In this document: positions 12,101-20,408 of the stretch, piece after piece | Position numbering within the stretch: position 1 is the first letter of the stretch | Layout: every line of letters starts with the position of its first letter | IMG/VR virus record: IMGVR_UViG_3300018891_000001 | Location: 62,001-126,000 of that record | Direction: 5' to 3' (one strand) | Length of the DNA: 64,000 bases | Source of the DNA: a virus | Made by a program: the position numbers and the translations under genes | The notes under the pieces: generated by a model | What the model saw: the letters and a program-made list of their open reading frames with translations, nothing else | Database searches by the model: none | Told to the model about the DNA's origin: nothing

Positions 12101-13105
12101 AACTTATTTATTCGTCAAGTGGCAGACCGGTACTATGCCGATAACCCGGAAATTAACAATAAAATAAAAGAATTTGGTCGGGGACTCGAACAAAAGCTCA
12201 TCGACGCAAAGCACGGAGCTGAACCAGCGGGCTTAAAAATGATTGATGCCATTTATGCAGGAAATTGGGAGAAAGCCTTTGAAATTGATAAGCAATATTT
12301 TGATGGCATGTTCCAAAAGGACTATTATATGAACGTGGTTGCTCAGGAAATGCCAATGGCACTTACTCGAATGAGAGAGGGACTTCGCACAGCAGGCTTT
12401 AAATTTGGAACAAGTACCGGAATCAATGCCAACTATGGAGTTCAGAAGTTAATCGATTTATTATACGGACAAGCAGATCCACAAGAGTATGGGGGAGATA
12501 ATAAAGCATTAGCCATGTGGCATAAATATCTTCAAAGCGAAGGCATGAACATAGATCTTCATGGAGAACAACAAGCTCCTATGCCTATTCAACGATTAAC
12601 AACAACTCCAATGAAAGAGCGAATAGATGAAGGAAAAGGAATATTAAATCGAGCTCGCAATACGTTGAGTGATGCTATTGGAGGAAGTATTTCGGGTGTC
12701 AAAGGGAAGATTAGTCAACTCTTTGATAGTATCCAAAACATGAATCCAAAAACCGCTGCCCTCTTGGGAGCAGGTCTTGCAGTAACGGGTATTGCAGGGT
12801 ACAATATTCTTAACAGTGATAAACCTGTAATGCATTACAATAATGAAAGTCAAGAAAGAAAACGAGAACCTCGTCCGGCTTTGCAAGTAGATATGAATGA
12901 TTACCATTCAACACAAAATGCATCCATTCATATTGAGGCTTCCGGAAGGAAAGTAGGTTCTGATCAAATGTCTCATATGGTGGCTCAAGGAATGAGAGAG
13001 TCCGGCATGAATGCAGGACCAACCCGCATTTCTGTGACCCATCGGGATAATACTCAACAATTAAACCGAGTTTGGTATCGGGATAAAGTACGAGAGAATA
13101 TTTAG
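6200..13105 (+). CDS. Giant protein: DEDDh exonuclease plus single-chain RNA polymerase-like core
   Basis: This 2301-residue protein starts at ATG 6200, spaced correctly from GGGAG (6187-6191); GTG 6191 is too close. Residues ~120-400 form a DnaQ-like 3'-5' exonuclease: D125-I-E127 (Exo I), YNGLVFDW with D300 (Exo II), and H371-NAQI-D376 (Exo III, DEDDh type). Around 1330-1420 a beta-like region contains IQPGQLLGY, GVEEGRD and DGEKM (K1384, compare GDKM of beta). Around 1799-1871 a beta'-like double-psi barrel reads TAKKMGI, then V-R1829-YPTFH (compare NRAPTLH), then NADSDGD with D1867, D1869 and D1871 (compare NADFDGD). Downstream lie KIGKMTIGRASN (~1955) and GLEQKLIDAKHG (~1995), of the kind seen after the catalytic loop in viral polymerases. 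A hydrophobic segment (2185-2204) lies near the C terminus. It sits between structural genes, as virion polymerases of crAss-like phages and P23-45 do. Alternative: a diverged, inactive scaffold. Confidence 0.8.
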   Translation: MNEPWNQTPEDIRVNIVLPKSKDLKVVAVSDPVYYQDRTDPEYEKRITRHIDFLNRQSAILERDKNSLALEMQELMRKKETIIYDGQRVYRLFHSLNQRHNQQTLELFEEFYRSLKNNQNHYIFDIETFGDVHDRQKPYSISEISINEFDRQGNLVRKGYNTVLRQDQKTVDYLQQLIDDIRKDKYAYNRLEDWEKRSLVDLMRYASYMSEYDEHAFSHNLKTQEIQHHSIIKSVFDHQDQVHHGKVLRNIDQYLLYMQSGLDYLKKHGTPVQTALKQIEKLFQENADRFFLTYNGLVFDWPVLKAFAEKHGVTLSSIKHLDYLNAIRTVFSDSDVLKRRINPDFQRSAYSKDKLAAMRQALNLETQDEAHNAQIDTHDTAKVIAATYEHLHQEIQNSKFPIREGFNYHPTYLTWNDEPLRHGQKLFAIGGAMAVQDGDESFRVTLDENGKWVPVTNDFNKTVINSKTFYEFAGMQKLEEGQLAFRFFDPDRNEYAYIVRSGEHAFQELQDFVQSRFYNWDGLDPQYQRDILHAAEADRARRRYQRFFSMDGAGKGLAIIDGEIVEKGTAGFSGLKRMIANAEIMKTHLESKGAQYRAKVEELIAQGMSRNQAKREARKIRAHQLPNHLDFESLWDESRQKYVINEAERKQFFKMYKRLIDELPYLKEVVETIDQEFAEEIQQAAAIKDNRKRRRALMEINQKRDQALMNYYRYMTDAVGEPEQERTLKEFENRRLAFYDPEVDDYRTLDFTTVKSARDSLYQYARRGTKESRNQQKVMKERLDFLFRNLQTQHIITPGQYSYYSDVLWNTDSVWHAAGEIAINMRQRNNGKYETTLTEPSMIQNQNIQQLTKEQNRQFIQRAIEDTRNAQLIINMDSATGKKLILGEEIRKTLEILDQQRFSRLEPKNYEALEELIASIRKTDRTKQIALVMDTHSNDGLMKAYVYNGKDSITVRNQLARGTTPTQALEIVMPLINQAGTHKVGGLVLNAHNIAVREGKNIELISSAQHIARGYADRMGSIMKVFNEGDIEWANTLARRTLRNQIESMSGIQRNMEFGENDTYVWAQNQSDMLKQAHVKLGNAMVEDLFYNGFEGVRLTEKDFYDPDDVFIDDGHGNRILRKGVTLEDVKMETSHKMLMLMPKWAEERLKIPLFTSSVKAEHVSKAILSMEDIRQLIPYGTFYNHGRDNAVQYMNAYLINSQTEERLRNIKGVSRDSLLKTPRQLEYESIQPNKVSMNMRIAYMTQDELRKRVEQMIKDSRGQQLLSELGFLDETGKLQYEKLPRLYEQQGIIAKDLMDALEVNNEKRYDKGKRFELEKGLQIGSTIQPGQLLGYRIHDNGYREAIRYEGTKVAQLIDGVEEGRDLIVRWQTQPFKFMLDGEKMTDSPVDRRFIEYLTGRNDIVGIINPDVAKHHDFGMLMSGEARLLAEEIKKLSPSKQKTARKIIENGGIGLKWNQEMGGFIDHSFDLQIAREQFDKVFEQLNKAKIRISPITPTGLRMGILEGRMSKVANYSKVIDHNGRQVIGYEEGYNAETGEYEVRKVYADGRDGVQWGHREMGVLKSYGLEKTYQHVHQIMLEQAQQTHRLQETRAVAESLRYLTHEDRIQTEALNIEDFDSLPEMYRSENTYKGTIFDREKVKSLVSQYKNHNAMNEHGFWLELPSVKRPDGKLDKVTIRMDETGTLKEIDKIFIPFTKLEGAHGDIHLRDLQKQIARIYEKAEEVQRATSLQDARMAHQELQQAVRGYVKQSFKELTSSKGMLFGDVFKTHMNNSASGLFKLMDYHTSQKVMEKWGEGEYTIISEDTAKKMGIYDRLKAGNELYVANVRYPTFHDGAMQFTKLKMADWVKEGEFHTTSFASMLQNADSDGDYSHIVFVDDKDIQEEWRRAHDQTRQKFEERWRAHLEKTDPTHPSYQEAKPVSIRDTEAKGVADEQWKQFVLKRIGNNDQETASKIGKMTIGRASNLNLFIRQVADRYYADNPEINNKIKEFGRGLEQKLIDAKHGAEPAGLKMIDAIYAGNWEKAFEIDKQYFDGMFQKDYYMNVVAQEMPMALTRMREGLRTAGFKFGTSTGINANYGVQKLIDLLYGQADPQEYGGDNKALAMWHKYLQSEGMNIDLHGEQQAPMPIQRLTTTPMKERIDEGKGILNRARNTLSDAIGGSISGVKGKISQLFDSIQNMNPKTAALLGAGLAVTGIAGYNILNSDKPVMHYNNESQERKREPRPALQVDMNDYHSTQNASIHIEASGRKVGSDQMSHMVAQGMRESGMNAGPTRISVTHRDNTQQLNRVWYRDKVRENI
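12826..12839. promoter_or_regulatory. Palindromic element copy inside polymerase gene 3' end
   Basis: An exact TGTAATGCATTACA lies in frame, encoding part of PVMHYN after the C-terminal hydrophobic segment. With its flank it matches the copy before the Rad52 gene over TGTAATGCATTACAATA. It lies about 280 bases before the hub gene and could drive or control that gene from inside the upstream reading frame. Confidence 0.5.
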
Positions 13106-13116
13106 GGGGTATGCTC

Positions 13117-16100
13117 ATGTCATTCCAGCAATATATTCCCTATGGGGGATTGCTTGAGCATCACTTACGCATAGGGGACACGATTTTTTACGTGCCCCCT
13201 ACTGCTATTAGTGTGCATCGTCAAATGAAAAATCAACGAATATCTATTTTACGGGCACGCAATAGTTTGCCAGTAGAATCCGGTTATTTTGACCGGGTCA
13301 TTGAATTTACTTTGTTCTTTCCGGATATTGAATCCATTAATAACGAGCTCCGTCCTTTATTGGCTCAGGTAAAGAAATGCCCGTTTCTTCCGATTGAAAA
13401 TACGTATTTGAATGATATTCATAAAATTGAAGCCGTTACGATTGTAGGAGTTACTGTACAAACCACTCCAGGATTCCCTAATACGCTTCAAGCTCAAATT
13501 CAATGTTATGCCTTTGAGCCGGCAAGTTATATTGCGGATGAGGATGACCGAACGTTTGACGAAATGTTTGACTGGCCACTATTCCGTTGGTATTACAGTC
13601 GAAATTTAGATCCTCAAATCGGAAATATGTTTCACACGTATTTTGAACCTTTGTATGGAGAGTTGGATCATTCTTTTAAATTTCGGATTGCCGCTATGGA
13701 TGATTTAGATGCGATTGCCGCATGGAGAAAAGAAAAGAAAAAACTCATTCGAGATTTTCTAAGAGAAACCCGGGAAAACTTTTGGGGAAATGAAAAACGA
13801 GAAGAAGAATTTCATCAAAAATATGACAAGCTATATCAAAAAGCCATGTTTGAGTACCAGCTTCATTATGAAGATTGGAATCTTCCGGGACTTGTTTTAA
13901 CAGACCTATCTATTGGTTTTGAAAATAATATCGCATCCTTACAACTGCAAGAAGATGCTTCTCCAACTCATCAATACTTAGGTTCACAAGATACGATTTT
14001 AGTAGCCCGTTTTCAAACCGATAACATAGAAACCATTGCCGAATTAGAAGCTCTTGTCAATCGAGCCACGTATATGACTCGCACTTATCATAAAGAGGTA
14101 TCGAATGGATTTTTAGAGTTTGATCACCCGTTGGCTCGATTATTTGGTGTGCGAAATGTTACGATCGAGGATATGCAAACTAATACGATTGAAGGGTATC
14201 CCGGAGCACATGAAGTTGTTTTAACGATGATTGCCTATAACCGAGCAGAACGAAAATTAAATGAGGTACAATGGCTGTCAGAAACGGCTCAATGGGATAT
14301 TAGCAAATATGAGGAGCTTTCTTTATTAGGGATTTTTACAGATTTTGACCTTGGAATTTCAGAAGATTATCAAGGTTCGGATATCATCATGGACATGCCT
14401 CTTATTAGTCCATTTGCACGTTTTGTACGGTTTATGTGGGATCGCCCAATGTTTGAACAGATGTTTTTAGGTTTGAAAAACTTTTTAGCCGGGCATCACA
14501 AAACACCTGCTGATTTAGATCAAGAAGGAGTTAAACGTATCATTTATGATGAATCCATTAAACAATTTTTCCGAGCAGCTGAAGTGTATCCCGATTTAGA
14601 GCTTCCGACATATGCAGAAGTAGCTATGGCAGGATTTCATGTGGAAAACACAAACGATGGCGTGTTTGTTGATCCAGACTTTTTCATTAAATATAAAAAA
14701 GGAACTCTATTTTGGGAAAATTTATTAAAATCCATTGAGCAAAATTATCAGGTTGTGTTACGAGATGCTTTAGGCGGAGAAGCAGTCGTTCATGGTGGTG
14801 AAATTAAAAATATCAATAAAGTAACCAGTGAGCAAATTCAAAAAGGAAAAAAGGACTTCCAAGAAGCTTCTGGTCAACAGCAAATGGATGCTTCTCCAAT
14901 TGCAAAAGATCTCATCGATACGGGCAATTTAAAAAAGGAACAAATGGAAGCTTTGATTCGTCAGAAAGCTCAACAGTTTGGTTTAAATCAGAACTTCCCT
15001 TTGGCTTTTGCTCGTGCTATGGATGAGGAATTAAAGCAGTTTTATGATAAAGGAATGAATGCGAAACAAGGAAAAGTTGTTAATCGTAACAGTAGTGCAC
15101 CTGTTATGATGAACAATCACTTTGAGTTTTACACGAATCCTGATGGAACCATTGACGGTGAGTATATTGGAGTGATGAAAGTTCGACGTTTATATGGCTC
15201 CAATGTGAATTTGCTAGGAAAAAACATCGAGTACAATGTGGAAACTGGTATCCGAAAAATGGCCGACTTTTATGCTGAATTAGCTCGTATTCATGCGAAT
15301 TCTGCCAATGGAGGCAAGAAAATTTATAACGAACAATACGTTTACGATTTGTTTGGTCTAAAAAATAAAAGAGGCACATTTGATGTAGAAAAAGCACGGT
15401 TTGCCGGAGTTGTCATGTTGTATCTTGGATTTGACCGAGAATATATGGCACTTGTTAAAGATAATAAACGACCACCACGGCAAATTGTGCAATTGGTGCA
15501 AAAAGTTTTGGATAACGTAAAAAATGAAGAACAATGGACTAATCAGCAAATTCACAATCGGGTAAAGAATTTACCAATCAAAGATTTTAAATCTGTAGGA
15601 ACTCAGGCAAGTGCAGTTACTTCTACCACGAGTGCTTCTTATGTAGATGATAATAATCAAATTTATAAAGGCATGCTTCATGATATGCTGCGTTATGATA
15701 AACGAGGTCGATTGGTTCGAGCATTCCCAACATTTTTCCTTACTTTTATTGATGAGGGTCAATATATCGGAACTATCAAACTGTCCGATCAATTTTTTCA
15801 GTATAAAGCAGTCATGGATATCATGTACACCAATAATCGAAAAGAAGCATCAAGTACATTAGTCTTAGAAATGTCTAATATTTATGGGACTTTAGATGAT
15901 GCCGAAAAAGGAATGGATTTAACTCACACAGGTTACTCAGAAGTCTTTAAAGCCATGACACTTCCGGGAGCTGTAACACGGGAAGCAGAGCGTTCCCGTC
16001 ACCGAAATCCAAATTACTATAAATCGATTATGCTTCGCACTGGGACTCGTATTCATTTTCGAATGGGATATGGCTCTAATCCAATGGAAATGCCAACAAT

Positions 16101-19100
16101 TATGAATGGTACCATTACCTCAATTACAAATAATAAAGAATCCATTACGGTCATTGCACAGGATGACGGAATCGAATTAACGAATAAAATCCGGGCTGAT
16201 GTGAACGAAACAACAGACGGAGGATTTCTTTTTTCTAAGAAAGAGCCTACCGAAATTGTTGATGAATTATTGACGGATTCCCAGGGATTCTTTAGGAACT
16301 TGTGGGCCGGATTATCAAACAAAGAATTTGAGAATCACAGTCTTGGAATTATGCATTTTGGTAGTCAACAGCAGCCACAAGGATGGGCACAATTACAATC
16401 CTTCTTGGGTGGTATCCCGGTAGGAGCTGCAGCTGGGATTATGGGAGGAGTGATCGGTGCTATTGCTGGATCTCTTTCCGGAGGACTCTTTGGTGGTGTA
16501 CTCGCTGGAAAAGATAGTCGTACCATTGGGGAAATCAATATGAATGTCTATCAAACGACAGGGCTTACTAATGAAGAACATGATCAGTGGTGGACGAAAA
16601 TCAAAGATGCTTTTGGTATTGGGAAAGCGGATGAACCCGGCATTAATATCAATCTATTTGATAAAAGTGTATGGGATGTCTTAAATATTTGTGCTTCTGT
16701 TGGAGATGATCATATCGTAGCGGTGCATCCATTTGGATTCCGTAACACTATCTTTTCTGGAAAACCTTATTTTCCGCTTCATTATGACTATATCGTGGAT
16801 GCTAAACAAGAAAAAGTGCTAGGAACAGCGGTCAAACCGTTTCGACAGTTTCATGTGTATGATAGTGCTACCTCGATTTTAGATAACAGTATTGAAGCAA
16901 CAGAAGAATATATACGAACAGTAGCTGTAGGTGTATACATGAATGAAGGGGAAATGGATACCACCTCTCCTATTTTCGTGGACACAAACATTTGGCCAGA
17001 AAAACAACGAGTTGTTAATATTGATACGACAATGAATGCGCAAGGAGTGCGGTTGATTCAGCATATTCCTCTCATTGGAGGACTATTAAATAAGCCATTG
17101 AAATGGTACTTCGATGAAGGAGTAGCAATTAAAATAGCAGCCGCTGGTTTACGAGATTATGTCAAAGACATGTATGATGGATACTTAACCGTTATGGGGG
17201 ATCCAAGTGTTAAGCCTTATGATCAAATGTGGGTTTTTGATACGTATAACGATATCGTCGGTCTTGCAGAAGTAAAAGAAGTTACCCAAATCATGAATCA
17301 CCAAATGGGATACATCACAATGATCAAACCGGATGCAGTGGTTGTTAATAGTGACCGGCGAGCTATGGGATTTGCCATGACACTCCAAGCCATTGCCGGA
17401 AGTGCCCTAATCACATATGCTCTGCGTAAAAAATTGAAAACATCTAAATATGCAGGACATCTTCCTATTTTAAATGCAGCGTGGGCAGCGACTCAGAATC
17501 AATTTGATCGATTGAAAGAGCGTTTTCAAACCAATCGGGTAACTAAAAAGTTGTATGATACTCTAACAGGAAAACGACCATCTAATGAGAACGATATTTT
17601 ACAAAAGGAATCTAAACGAAAAAGTGTGCGAGCAAAAGCAGAAGATGTAGCTCGATGGGCCAAAAACGGAATGTTGAATCAACTAGAAAAATGGACCGGA
17701 GAAAAAGCTCGCAACAATCTTGAGGAAATTTTGAGAAACAGTCGGGAATTTGGCTATAACACCTTTAATCATCTTCGATTAAAAGAAAAAATCACTCCTC
17801 TTTTAACAAGTGGAAGTCGAAAGCTTCGAAAACTCAAAGGAGTCGGGGAATATGCACGTATGGCGTGGGCAGGAACTCATGCTGCAGCAGGACCAATTGG
17901 ATGGATTGCTTTTGCCATTGAAGCTTTAGTGATTCATTTAATTACTGCCACTGTAGCAGAATTTATTGAGCGATGGCTCTTTACAAGGCAAGCTGTCATG
18001 ATTGCTCCTCTTATCAAAGGAGGATTGGAGTTCACCGCAGGAATTAATGGTCATAAAGGATCAGTGATTGGAGATCCCCCGGACTTTTGGCAAAGATTTA
18101 TGACCAACGAATTTTCCGCTGTTTTACTAGGATTTTTTGGAGTGGATGCATGGAAGTATCGCCAAGATTATGTAATGGAAAATGATCTTCAAATGCAAAC
18201 AAATTCCTCTGTTTCTCGTATCAATGTCAATAGTATGGCACAAGATTTATTGCAGCATTTTCGGAAACAACCACGGAACGTACCAGAATTGCAACACTTG
18301 TATGAAGAGGATCGCAAAGCAGCATTAGAACAAGTCAACCGGCGTTTGGCATTACTAAATTCTCGATACACCAAAGCTGTTCACCCAGAAGAAGAAAAGA
18401 GTTGGGAGGAATGGAAAAAACAAATCGGGGATTGGTTTTCAGACCTTTGGGAGCAAATCAAATTACTTTTTGGTGGAAAAGATGATGGACAAGTTTGTAT
18501 TCCAAAGGGAGATGTGCCAACCAACGGAAAAGCCGTGAATCTATCCAAATACTTTAGTGTGATCGGACCAAAAATTGAAGAAGAATGTAAACGTCAGGGA
18601 TTAAGTCCTTACGCAGAAATTCTAAAAGCAAAATGTATGCAAGAATCAGGAGGAAACTACCTCAAATATCCGGATGTTATGCAAGCATCAGAATCATTAG
18701 GAAAACCAATCGGATGGATTAAAGATGTAGATTTATCCATTCGTCAAGGTGTGAAATATTTTGGTGAGATTATTAAGAAATGTAATGGAGATATTAAACT
18801 TGCCCTGCAATCATACAACTACGGAAAAGGCTTTATTGATTACGCCATGAAACGAGGAGGCAAATATACACCGGAATTGGCATGGTCGTTTGCTGAAGAA
18901 ATGGTGAAGAAATATGGAAGAATTTCACGTATTCCTCCGGGATATGGAGACTCAAAATATGTTGAACGAGTACTTCGTTATTATCAAGGGGATCTTCCAA
19001 GTGGGGAATGTGAAAATGCAGTAGGCAATGGTCCGGGTGGAGCAAGTTCATGTCCATCTGTAACCGGAAGAGAGGGAAAGAGAAAATATCAAACAAGTGG

Positions 19101-19554
19101 AGAAGGATTAACAGATTTGCGCACAATTCCGCAGCGACCATTTGGCCTTGCTATTGTAGGTGGAACAAGTAAAGTACGACCTGGAACCGCAGAAGCTTTA
19201 GTTAATATGGCTCTTCTTTACAAGAAAGCAACAGGCAAAACGTTTAAAGTTACCAGTGGAAATCGACCAGGAGATCCTAATTGGCATGGAACCGGATGGG
19301 CGGTGGATATTGATACACCTAATACCATGCGAATTATTAATGGCAAAATGCGATTCCCAAATGGAACGGATAAAAACGATGCCCGTGCTTTATGTCAAGC
19401 TGCTATTGAAGCAGGTTTTCGTGGTCTATATTTTGGTGATTGGGATATCGTGCAAGAGATGAATCAGAAATACGGGGCAGGAACAATGACATATGATCCG
19501 GGTGGTCACTGGAATCATCTCCATTGCTCTTATCCAATTTGTAAGAAAAAATAG
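13117..19554 (+). CDS. Baseplate hub (gpD/gp27-like) with lysozyme and M15 peptidase domains
   Basis: This 2145-residue protein should sit at the centre of the baseplate and open the cell wall. The N terminus (IGDTIFYVPPTAISVHRQ) resembles hub proteins that clamp the tail tube. A middle region near residues 970-1040 (GTRIHFRMGYG, MNGTITSI, ITVIAQDDGIELT) matches the gpD/gp27 hub pattern. Gly/Ala-rich hydrophobic segments lie near 16425-16505, 17365-17410 and 17870-17960. Residues ~1825-1945 form a CwlT-like lysozyme domain with catalytic E1843 in MQESGG and the typical LQSYNYGKGF. The last ~130 residues form an M15-type D,D/L,D-peptidase: H2057 and D2064 in HGTGWAVDID, then HWNHLH (2131-2136). 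ATG 13117 suits AGGGGG (13104-13109) better than ATG 13111. The hydrophobic segments suggest part of it enters or spans the membrane. I infer that it cuts both glycan and peptide bonds. Confidence 0.88.
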   Translation: MSFQQYIPYGGLLEHHLRIGDTIFYVPPTAISVHRQMKNQRISILRARNSLPVESGYFDRVIEFTLFFPDIESINNELRPLLAQVKKCPFLPIENTYLNDIHKIEAVTIVGVTVQTTPGFPNTLQAQIQCYAFEPASYIADEDDRTFDEMFDWPLFRWYYSRNLDPQIGNMFHTYFEPLYGELDHSFKFRIAAMDDLDAIAAWRKEKKKLIRDFLRETRENFWGNEKREEEFHQKYDKLYQKAMFEYQLHYEDWNLPGLVLTDLSIGFENNIASLQLQEDASPTHQYLGSQDTILVARFQTDNIETIAELEALVNRATYMTRTYHKEVSNGFLEFDHPLARLFGVRNVTIEDMQTNTIEGYPGAHEVVLTMIAYNRAERKLNEVQWLSETAQWDISKYEELSLLGIFTDFDLGISEDYQGSDIIMDMPLISPFARFVRFMWDRPMFEQMFLGLKNFLAGHHKTPADLDQEGVKRIIYDESIKQFFRAAEVYPDLELPTYAEVAMAGFHVENTNDGVFVDPDFFIKYKKGTLFWENLLKSIEQNYQVVLRDALGGEAVVHGGEIKNINKVTSEQIQKGKKDFQEASGQQQMDASPIAKDLIDTGNLKKEQMEALIRQKAQQFGLNQNFPLAFARAMDEELKQFYDKGMNAKQGKVVNRNSSAPVMMNNHFEFYTNPDGTIDGEYIGVMKVRRLYGSNVNLLGKNIEYNVETGIRKMADFYAELARIHANSANGGKKIYNEQYVYDLFGLKNKRGTFDVEKARFAGVVMLYLGFDREYMALVKDNKRPPRQIVQLVQKVLDNVKNEEQWTNQQIHNRVKNLPIKDFKSVGTQASAVTSTTSASYVDDNNQIYKGMLHDMLRYDKRGRLVRAFPTFFLTFIDEGQYIGTIKLSDQFFQYKAVMDIMYTNNRKEASSTLVLEMSNIYGTLDDAEKGMDLTHTGYSEVFKAMTLPGAVTREAERSRHRNPNYYKSIMLRTGTRIHFRMGYGSNPMEMPTIMNGTITSITNNKESITVIAQDDGIELTNKIRADVNETTDGGFLFSKKEPTEIVDELLTDSQGFFRNLWAGLSNKEFENHSLGIMHFGSQQQPQGWAQLQSFLGGIPVGAAAGIMGGVIGAIAGSLSGGLFGGVLAGKDSRTIGEINMNVYQTTGLTNEEHDQWWTKIKDAFGIGKADEPGININLFDKSVWDVLNICASVGDDHIVAVHPFGFRNTIFSGKPYFPLHYDYIVDAKQEKVLGTAVKPFRQFHVYDSATSILDNSIEATEEYIRTVAVGVYMNEGEMDTTSPIFVDTNIWPEKQRVVNIDTTMNAQGVRLIQHIPLIGGLLNKPLKWYFDEGVAIKIAAAGLRDYVKDMYDGYLTVMGDPSVKPYDQMWVFDTYNDIVGLAEVKEVTQIMNHQMGYITMIKPDAVVVNSDRRAMGFAMTLQAIAGSALITYALRKKLKTSKYAGHLPILNAAWAATQNQFDRLKERFQTNRVTKKLYDTLTGKRPSNENDILQKESKRKSVRAKAEDVARWAKNGMLNQLEKWTGEKARNNLEEILRNSREFGYNTFNHLRLKEKITPLLTSGSRKLRKLKGVGEYARMAWAGTHAAAGPIGWIAFAIEALVIHLITATVAEFIERWLFTRQAVMIAPLIKGGLEFTAGINGHKGSVIGDPPDFWQRFMTNEFSAVLLGFFGVDAWKYRQDYVMENDLQMQTNSSVSRINVNSMAQDLLQHFRKQPRNVPELQHLYEEDRKAALEQVNRRLALLNSRYTKAVHPEEEKSWEEWKKQIGDWFSDLWEQIKLLFGGKDDGQVCIPKGDVPTNGKAVNLSKYFSVIGPKIEEECKRQGLSPYAEILKAKCMQESGGNYLKYPDVMQASESLGKPIGWIKDVDLSIRQGVKYFGEIIKKCNGDIKLALQSYNYGKGFIDYAMKRGGKYTPELAWSFAEEMVKKYGRISRIPPGYGDSKYVERVLRYYQGDLPSGECENAVGNGPGGASSCPSVTGREGKRKYQTSGEGLTDLRTIPQRPFGLAIVGGTSKVRPGTAEALVNMALLYKKATGKTFKVTSGNRPGDPNWHGTGWAVDIDTPNTMRIINGKMRFPNGTDKNDARALCQAAIEAGFRGLYFGDWDIVQEMNQKYGAGTMTYDPGGHWNHLHCSYPICKKK

Positions 19555-19566
19555 GGAGGAATATAA

Positions 19567-20025
19567 ATGACTGTTGAACAAAGCAGCTTTAAGAAAGGGT
19601 TGTATGAGCAAAGTGCCGATAGAGCGTCTGAGCGACGCTCTTATGGCCTTATTGGAAAAGTGGCGTATTATCATCCCAATACCACATATTGTTCTTGTGG
19701 AGCAACTGACCAATTTGGAAATGAACGTCACCCAAAAGGCAGAAAAACACCACTTGCCAAACACGAACGACATACCATAGATGTGGATGTTCTATTAGGA
19801 AATAAAATTCAGCGATTATACTCTGTCCCATGCTTTGTTTATTCGCAGGGTTTGATTGATAAAGGTTTTCAAAAAAATGATCGGGTATGGATTGAATTTG
19901 TCAATGGAGATCCGAATATGCCTGTGGCCACTGCTTATTATCGAGAGCCCGATCAATTAGATTTATTCTTTAATAATCTTAAATACCGGGTAGCGGAATT
20001 CTTCGATGAATTGCTTCCGGGATAA
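19567..20025 (+). CDS. OB-fold baseplate spike-like protein (gpV/gp5 N-terminal type)
   Basis: This 152-residue protein follows the hub by 12 bases with a good GGGAGGAAT site. The C-terminal half carries the signature of tail-spike OB domains: KNDRVWIEFVNGDPNMPVATAYY, comparable to the 'rVwIeFe.GDpn.PVv.G..Y' pattern of T4 gp5 and gpV-like proteins, written here with gaps. It also contains CSCGATD and another Cys (CFVYSQG). The Cys pair could bind a metal, although no complete site is clear. In myoviruses this protein plugs the hub or forms the base of the membrane-piercing spike. The gene order hub, OB protein, wedge proteins supports the call. There is no long beta-helix, so the spike tip may be provided elsewhere. 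Confidence 0.7.
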   Translation: MTVEQSSFKKGLYEQSADRASERRSYGLIGKVAYYHPNTTYCSCGATDQFGNERHPKGRKTPLAKHERHTIDVDVLLGNKIQRLYSVPCFVYSQGLIDKGFQKNDRVWIEFVNGDPNMPVATAYYREPDQLDLFFNNLKYRVAEFFDELLPG

Positions 20026-20036
20026 GAGGTGATAAG

Positions 20037-20408
20037 ATGAGCTGGAAAGAGGATTTATATGAATTAGACTTATATGAATCACTAGATTTAGATGTAATCG
20101 CAGACCAGAGTACAGAAGCCAAAGAAAATGATATTGGAATGATTAATCCCATCAGCGGAGCCGGTATCCTTGCGAGAGAGAATGGAACTCTAGAAGGATT
20201 TGCTGATTACGGGTTAGGATTTCGGTTTAGTCGAGATAGTCAAAGTCTTTTAATTTTTGCACCAAATATTCATGTATTTTCACTTCATATTGAAAAGCAT
20301 GACAAAATCATACGAAATACGTATTTAAAAGATGAATACGGGGATATCGAAAACTTGTTAAATGAAATCAAACTCGTTGAAGGAGATCATAACCATGAGA
20401 AACTATAA
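20037..20408 (+). CDS. Small baseplate-module protein, unknown
   Basis: A 123-residue acidic protein with a GAGGTGAT site 7 bases before the ATG. It lies between the OB-fold protein and the gp25-like gene and overlaps the latter by 14 bases, which implies translational coupling. The N terminus is rich in Asp/Glu/Leu/Tyr (DLYELDLYESLDLDV). The middle reads ISGAGILARENGTLEGFADYG, then FRFSRDSQSLLIF, a probable beta-rich fold. I recognise no family. Position suggests a structural or assembly component of the baseplate inner ring. This is inference from synteny only. Confidence 0.65.
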   Translation: MSWKEDLYELDLYESLDLDVIADQSTEAKENDIGMINPISGAGILARENGTLEGFADYGLGFRFSRDSQSLLIFAPNIHVFSLHIEKHDKIIRNTYLKDEYGDIENLLNEIKLVEGDHNHEKL

